Assembly (NCBI RefSeq): GCF_963676685.1
Contig: NC_092353.1
Span: forward strand, 13,334,361-13,398,360
DNA length: 64,000 nucleotides
Direction: 5' to 3'
Source: Mytilus edulis
Taxonomy: Eukaryota > Mollusca > Bivalvia > Mytilida > Mytilidae
The notes beneath the pieces were generated by a model. It made no database searches. It was not told the origin of the DNA and saw nothing but the letters and a program-made list of their open reading frames with translations. Made by a program: the position numbers and the translations under genes. This document shows positions 59,201-64,000 of the stretch, piece by piece. Each line of letters opens with the position of its first letter. The stretch's first letter is position 1.

Positions 59201-60590
59201 TTTAGTTTAAAGAAAGTCCAATCATTTGGTATTGTGCAACATACTAGACAGTAGACACCCATATCAAATGAACCACATTTTGTACAAAGAATCCTTCTAA
59301 TACTTAAAACTGGTGTTTATCCTGGTCCCCATCAATCAACTAATATGCCCAACAAAATGAAACTTAAGTTTCTTAGGGAAATCTTTGGAAAACATATTCA
59401 GTAAAATAGTCGAACAAATAGTCCAATTTAAGCAAGATATAACCAGAAATACTTCACCTGGCTGTCTGAATTTTAAAGTAGAATACTTTTGGAATGGCAC
59501 ATGGGAAATAAGAAGAAAACTGGTATTGACTTGTAACTTACAAAGTTTTGTGTAGTGTTATTGTATGTACTTTGAAGCTGATTCACTTGTTTGTCAATAA
59601 GAGACATCACTTTTACACTTACACCTTTTACCAATATGAAGAAAAATCCAGTGAAACTCAGAACAATTGAATTATTTAAAACAAACTTTGATATGCCGAC
59701 TCGAATCTGATAAATGATATAGCTTGTAGCAGGTAGAACATTTGAGGTTACCAAAAATTAAAAAAAAAATCTTCATAATCTCTTTATTGAATGCAAATAT
59801 AACATCAATATTCCTTGTATGGGACTTAACAAGTTGATTTTGTTGATGATTGGTTAAACAAATGAACTTCAATGATGGACTTGGTTTCAGTCTGGCACTT
59901 AACAGTCGTAGAATTCAATGCATAGCGGGAATGCCTGTCTTGCTGCAAAGACATAAACCAATTGTTAAAAGTTTATATTTTAAAAGATAAAAGTATACAG
60001 GTTCCTTATGTTACGAAGTTTCCTTGATCTTATTTTCGGGGATCACCTGCTGCTATCCAATTTTTTATAGATTATTTATCATGTGAGTTTCTTATTTATT
60101 ATGAATAATAGAATACATGTAGCTATATTTGGAATATAGGATTCTTTCATGGTCTAAACATCATTCAGGCAGATTTCATATAAGTAAACCATGTCCTCAT
60201 TGTACACTGGGGTAAAGCTGATGACCGTAACTGCATTCACGGTCATCCCAAGATGTCGGATGAAAAATTAGGTCAGTATTTGTATTGTCTGTTTAATTGT
60301 TTCTATATCATTTTCTTAAAAAATGCATACATTGGTACGATGTAAATTTATAAAAGATTCACACGGAAATCGCAAATTACTACCGAGAAATGTGTATGAA
60401 ACAGGAAATTGGATTGTATGGATCGGTGAAGTATTTAAACTCTGTTCCCCAGATACTCAAAACAATAGGTCAATTATTTTTGATGTTTTAAATGTTGCAT
60501 GATGTACATGACCGATGGTCAGGGTTTAAGACAAAAGATAAAAGCAATTCATCAACTATATCTAATATAAGGAATGATTGTAGGTATAGT
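56241..60590. other. Intergenic DNA, no gene recognised
   Basis: AT-rich. It includes a dispersed repeat fragment near 58190-58290 (GTATGAGTGCCAATGAGACA) and two or three loosely similar blocks of about 120-150 bp between 58300 and 58680 (ATTTCCATGGAGATT...). No supported coding region. Confidence 0.5.
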
Positions 60591-61758
60591 ACATATAATA
60601 ATGGCAATATTTTCCATTTGATTAAAGATATGTACACGTGTGTTAAATATTCAGTTAAACTAGCTGATTCTGGACTGACTGGTTCCATACTCTCAAATGT
60701 TGGTGTTAAACAAGGGTGTATACTGAGTCCCCTTCTTTTCAATTTATTTATTGATGACTTTCCAGGATATCTTGATAAGAAGTGTGATCCAGTAGATATA
60801 GGGAATACAAGATTAAATTGTTTAATGTATCCAGATGACATAATTTTAATGTCTCAAACCAAAGAAGGGCTACAAAATTGTTTATCCTCATTGGAACTTT
60901 ATTGTCAAAAATGGCAATTATTATTGAATATAGAAAAAACTCAAATAATAGTATTCAACAAATCAGGTAAATTATTGAAAGACTGTAATTTTTATTTTGA
61001 GCAAAATCTTATCAAAAGTGTTCAAGAGTATAAATACCTAGGTATTGTAATGAGAGCATCTGGTTCTTTCAGTACTGCAGTTGAAGATCTTAGTAAGAAA
61101 GCACTTAAAGTAATTTTCATGATTAAACGTAAATTTCTTTGTACACATAATAATACACCTTTGCTTTTAAAACTTTTTGATTCCTGTGTTAAACCAGTCC
61201 TCTGTGGAAGTGAATTGTGGGGTTCGTACATTCTTAACTTGGACAAAAGATTAACACAAGGTTCAAATGATGATTTAGAAAAAACTTTTTTAAATTTTGC
61301 ACCTGAAAACGTTCACATTCGATATTGTACTTGGTGCCACTAAAAATGCTTCTAATATAGCCAGTATGACAGAACTTGGTCGTTATCCAATCTCTATATT
61401 TGTTATTTTGCAGTCTCTTAAATACTGGCTATATTTGTATAAAGACCCTCTTTTGAATTTTTCAAAATTAGCATATAAGTCAATTGAAGATGTTGATTGT
61501 ACCTTTCCATGTACCTTTAATAAACACATTTTTCAGTTTCTAAAATTCATTCGTTTTGACCATGTTTGGAATAATAAAGGAACTATGTCAGAAGGAAAAC
61601 TCATATCTGCAGTGAAAAAGATATTACAAGAAAGATATGTCAATTATTTGTTCTCATGTTTGTCAGGTGAAAAGCAAAACAAACTACGCACATATTACAA
61701 GTTAAAAAAGGAATATAAACCTGAGACTTATACAAAGTTAAATATCTCAAAACAATAA
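60590..61758 (+). pseudogene. 5'-truncated, frameshifted non-LTR retrotransposon (LINE) reverse transcriptase
   Basis: The first frame (60492-61343) contains the reverse transcriptase motifs GVKQGCILSPLLFNLFIDDF and LMYPDDIILM, then LNIEKTQIIVFNK and EYKYLGIV of the palm and thumb. The catalytic YADD is changed to YPDD. Similarity begins only near IFHLIKDMY, so the endonuclease and the finger part are missing. Near 61281-61299, in an A/T run, the frame shifts by one; the second frame (61297-61758) continues with LGATKNASNIAS and ELGRYPISI, typical of Jockey/CR1-like C-termini. Dead copy. Confidence 0.85.
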
Positions 61759-61782
61759 TATCAGTTTAATAGGTAACAGAAG

Positions 61783-61874
61783 ACAATGATACATAAGGTA
61801 GAAACCTTTTAACTTCAAGGGGGGTATGACAATGATACATAAGGTAGAAACCTTTTAACTTCAAGGGGGGTATG
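61783..61874 (+). repeat. 46-bp tandem duplication after the LINE
   Basis: Two perfect copies (61783-61828 and 61829-61874) containing ACATAAGGTAGAAACC and CAAGGGGGGTATG, directly after the retrotransposon stop codon. Confidence 0.9.
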
Positions 61875-61957
61875 TTTTTTGTATGAGTGATTTTTTTCCC
61901 GACATAATAATTAAACATGGTCAGAAAAGCAGGCTAGCAATGTAAGTGTGCATGTTG

Positions 61958-62081
61958 TTGTTTTGTATATACTGAGTATCGGTTATTGTTCGTTATTGTT
62001 TTGTACCTACTGAGTATCGGTTATTGTTCGTTATTGTTTTGTATATACTGAGTATCGGTTATTGTTCGTTATTGTTTTGTA
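61958..62081 (+). repeat. 38-bp tandem repeat, three units plus a partial
   Basis: TTGTTTTGTATATACTGAGT begins at 61958, 61996 (with CC for TA) and 62034, each followed by ATCGGTTATTGTTCGTTA. A fourth, diverged start follows at 62072. Confidence 0.9.
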
Positions 62082-62275
62082 CATTATTAGTAAGGTTTGA
62101 TTGTTCGTTGTTATGTTGTAAATAATGATGAAGGCTACATGTAACTGTTGTTAGTTCGTTGATGTCATTGTACAAAACGAATAAATTTGTGTAGTACTTT
62201 GTTCTGTACACATACATACATGTAACGAAACGAACGAGTAATACATTGTTGCATTTCGTTTTTGTCTAGTATATA

Positions 62276-62295
62276 GTGTATATATATATATATAT
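62276..62295 (+). repeat. (TA)n microsatellite
   Basis: About nine TA units. Confidence 0.7.
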
Positions 62296-62929
62296 GTGTT
62301 TGTGATTGGTGTTGTCTGTTCTACTGTCTAAAATAAGTTAGATCATGTTAAAAAGTCTCACAATGCGTATGTCAAGGACTCATATTTTACGAAATCTATT
62401 CGCAGAAAACCAAATTATCTGTTTGACGTGCTTTTTTCTCAACTTTTTTTCTCACGATAATATATAGACAATTATTTCCAATAACGTTTGAAAAAAGTAA
62501 CTTGTTTGATAATGTCTACTCTCATATTGTGACTTCTCCTCATAATTCAAATCTGTATTCATTAATAAAGAAAACAATGTAAGAACCAATAAAGGCAATG
62601 TTCAAAGTTCTTACTACAGTGTCGAATTGATAAACTTATATTAACAGCATCGTCTAAAAAAATTAGGATGTGCTATCCCGTTTATATCAAAGTGTATATA
62701 CTGTATACAGTTATGGCCAAACTTTCAAACCAATTAATCCTAGCTTGTGATTATGAACGAATTTAGTTAGGTTTCAATTAATTTGTGGTAACGAACCTCC
62801 TGACTAAATATCTAACCATGCAGTTATTTATATATTTTGTCCATTCAAATCTTTTAAAAGCTAGCGGCAGATTCTCAGCGTAACGTCTATATACTATATA
62901 GTAAAAAGATCATAAAATATATTATAACA

Positions 62930-63080
62930 GAGACATATATTACAACCATGGGATAACTATTACAGATATAAGATATCTTATAAAGTAAATACAATATCTC
63001 TGTATCATAAACTTTTTAAATAAGATATATCATAAATAAAACAAGATATCTTATTAAGTTCATAATCATGATATCTTGAA
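62930..63080. repeat. Cluster of short AGATATCT palindromes
   Basis: ATAAGATATCTTATAAAGT, TAAGATATATCATAAAT, CAAGATATCTTATTAAG and CATGATATCTTGAAT occur in succession within 150 bp. The function is unknown; simple-repeat decay is the plainest explanation. Confidence 0.5.
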
Positions 63081-63528
63081 TTTGAATAATATCAAAACGT
63101 CTTGTCATTGTGATGACCTTCGTAGAAGTCTCGGAGTGTACTTGTATCATTAATATTTAAGGAATGACTATAATTATTTTCTGTTTATGACGAAATAACA
63201 TAAAAAAATGTGGTGCACATTAAATAAGTCAAACTCGAGTACCACAGGTGCCTGTGTCGAGTACGTAGCAGTTTATTAAAAAAATAGTGTTTTTTAAGGT
63301 TATTTCGAAAAGACAATTAAAAGAATCTAACCGTCAGTCATTCCTTATAATTTAATTCTTAATTCCATTTTGAAGGAGTAAATCATGAAAAAGCGTTGCT
63401 GACGTCAGTGTCACGCGACAAAATTATGTCTACGAGCTGATAGACAGCGGAAACATTTCATCTACATTCACCCAAGTATAAAGTTTAGTTTGACGACTTC
63501 CAACATGACAACAATTTGTATACAACAT

Positions 63529-64000
63529 TTAATAAACATGCCCAAAATTTATGTACAGGTGCTGGTTGAAAATATCATCTATTTTTTGTTCGTGTTGGTT
63601 AGCCACTATACAGAGAAGCTTGATAAGTTTGGTCTTGAATTCCTCACTGCTCTCAATCTCTGGTAGTTAATTTCAGTATCTGATGATCCGAGGAAAAAAA
63701 AACTGTACCTGTAAATATCTTTGTTTGGCCTGATTTGTAAAGATCTTTGTATTCGGTTGATGGATTCTCAAAGTTCTACTTAGTTTTAAAATGTGTGATG
63801 AAATTGGTATAGCAACCTATTCATGGATGGCTTTATGAAAGAGCGTTATACGTGCTATTTTTCTTCTCGTTTCTAGTGGTGTCAGGTTTAATTCTTCTAA
63901 AAGTGTTGTTACTAATCCTTTTGATAAATCGTGCTACACGGCGCTGGACCATCTCAATCTGGTGTGTATGCTTTTGTAGGTAAGGGTCCCATGCGCTGCT
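63529..64000 (-). pseudogene. C-terminal end of a second LINE, degenerate, cut by window edge
   Basis: Read on the minus strand from 64000: AWDPYLQKHTHQIEMVQRR, then after a frameshift LLEELNLTPLETRRKIARIT, an in-frame stop, YLQVQFFFPRIIRY and, in another frame, LPEIESSEEFKTKLIKLL to a stop at 63529-63531. This series (W-D-P-Y, I-E-VQRR, LEERR-like, FFPR, E-FK-L) is the C-terminal region of Jockey/CR1/RTE-type reverse transcriptases. The rest lies beyond the window. Confidence 0.75.

Noticed and set aside
59473..59754. 93-codon minus-strand frame with a hydrophobic stretch and splice-like signals (TTTATCAG, GTAAGT)
   Set aside because: It could be an exon of an unrecognised membrane protein, but no family is recognised and no adjoining exons were found.
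60488..60841. 117-codon minus-strand frame
   Set aside because: It is the reverse of the retrotransposon reverse transcriptase and has no independent support.

Overview
The window is nuclear DNA of a metazoan, most probably a bivalve mollusc of the mussel (mytilid) type. It is AT-rich, has intron-exon genes with GT-AG splice sites, and is full of short transposon remnants. These include elements that join a tetranucleotide microsatellite to about 169-bp tandem cores, as in the bivalve 'pearl' elements. The mollusc assignment is inference from repeat character and protein similarity; no database search was possible.

Three protein-coding genes can be supported. (1) 8343-11979, plus strand: a two-exon, about 183-residue protein with a GHAS histidine motif followed by an NNCATMV cysteine motif, suggesting a permuted papain-like (NlpC/P60-LRAT type) enzyme. 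(2) 18779-29550, minus strand: a complete importin-alpha of the KPNA2 (alpha-1) subfamily, ten coding exons and 520 residues, every junction in frame. (3) 31161-55413, plus strand: a complete homologue of the centrosomal protein CEP43 (FOP/FGFR1OP), seventeen supported coding exons and 463 residues. It carries a pair of EF-hands between the LisH region and the acidic C-terminus that I do not know from the vertebrate protein.

Genes 2 and 3 are head to head. Their start codons are 1.6 kb apart and share an upstream region with two CCAAT boxes (as ATTGG) 30 bp apart and a full-consensus X-box (RFX site) 252 bp before the CEP43 ATG. This suggests one bidirectional promoter serving a nuclear import receptor and a centriole/cilium protein.

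Layout: 1-8.3 kb, repeats (foldbacks, an 88-bp repeat pair, a 147-bp-period tandem array); 8.3-12.1 kb, papain-like gene with a microsatellite/tandem-core element and a MITE in its intron; 12.2-18.7 kb, repeats; 18.8-30.8 kb, KPNA2 with several elements in its introns, one nested inside another; 30.8-31.16 kb, divergent promoter; 31.16-55.7 kb, CEP43 with MITEs, a tRNA-derived SINE and foldbacks in its introns; 55.66-56.24 kb, a long palindrome at the end of CEP43; 56.2-60.5 kb, no recognised gene; 60.6-61.8 kb, a dead non-LTR retrotransposon; 61.8-63.5 kb, short tandem and palindromic repeats; 63.5-64 kb, the tail of a second LINE on the minus strand, running off the window.
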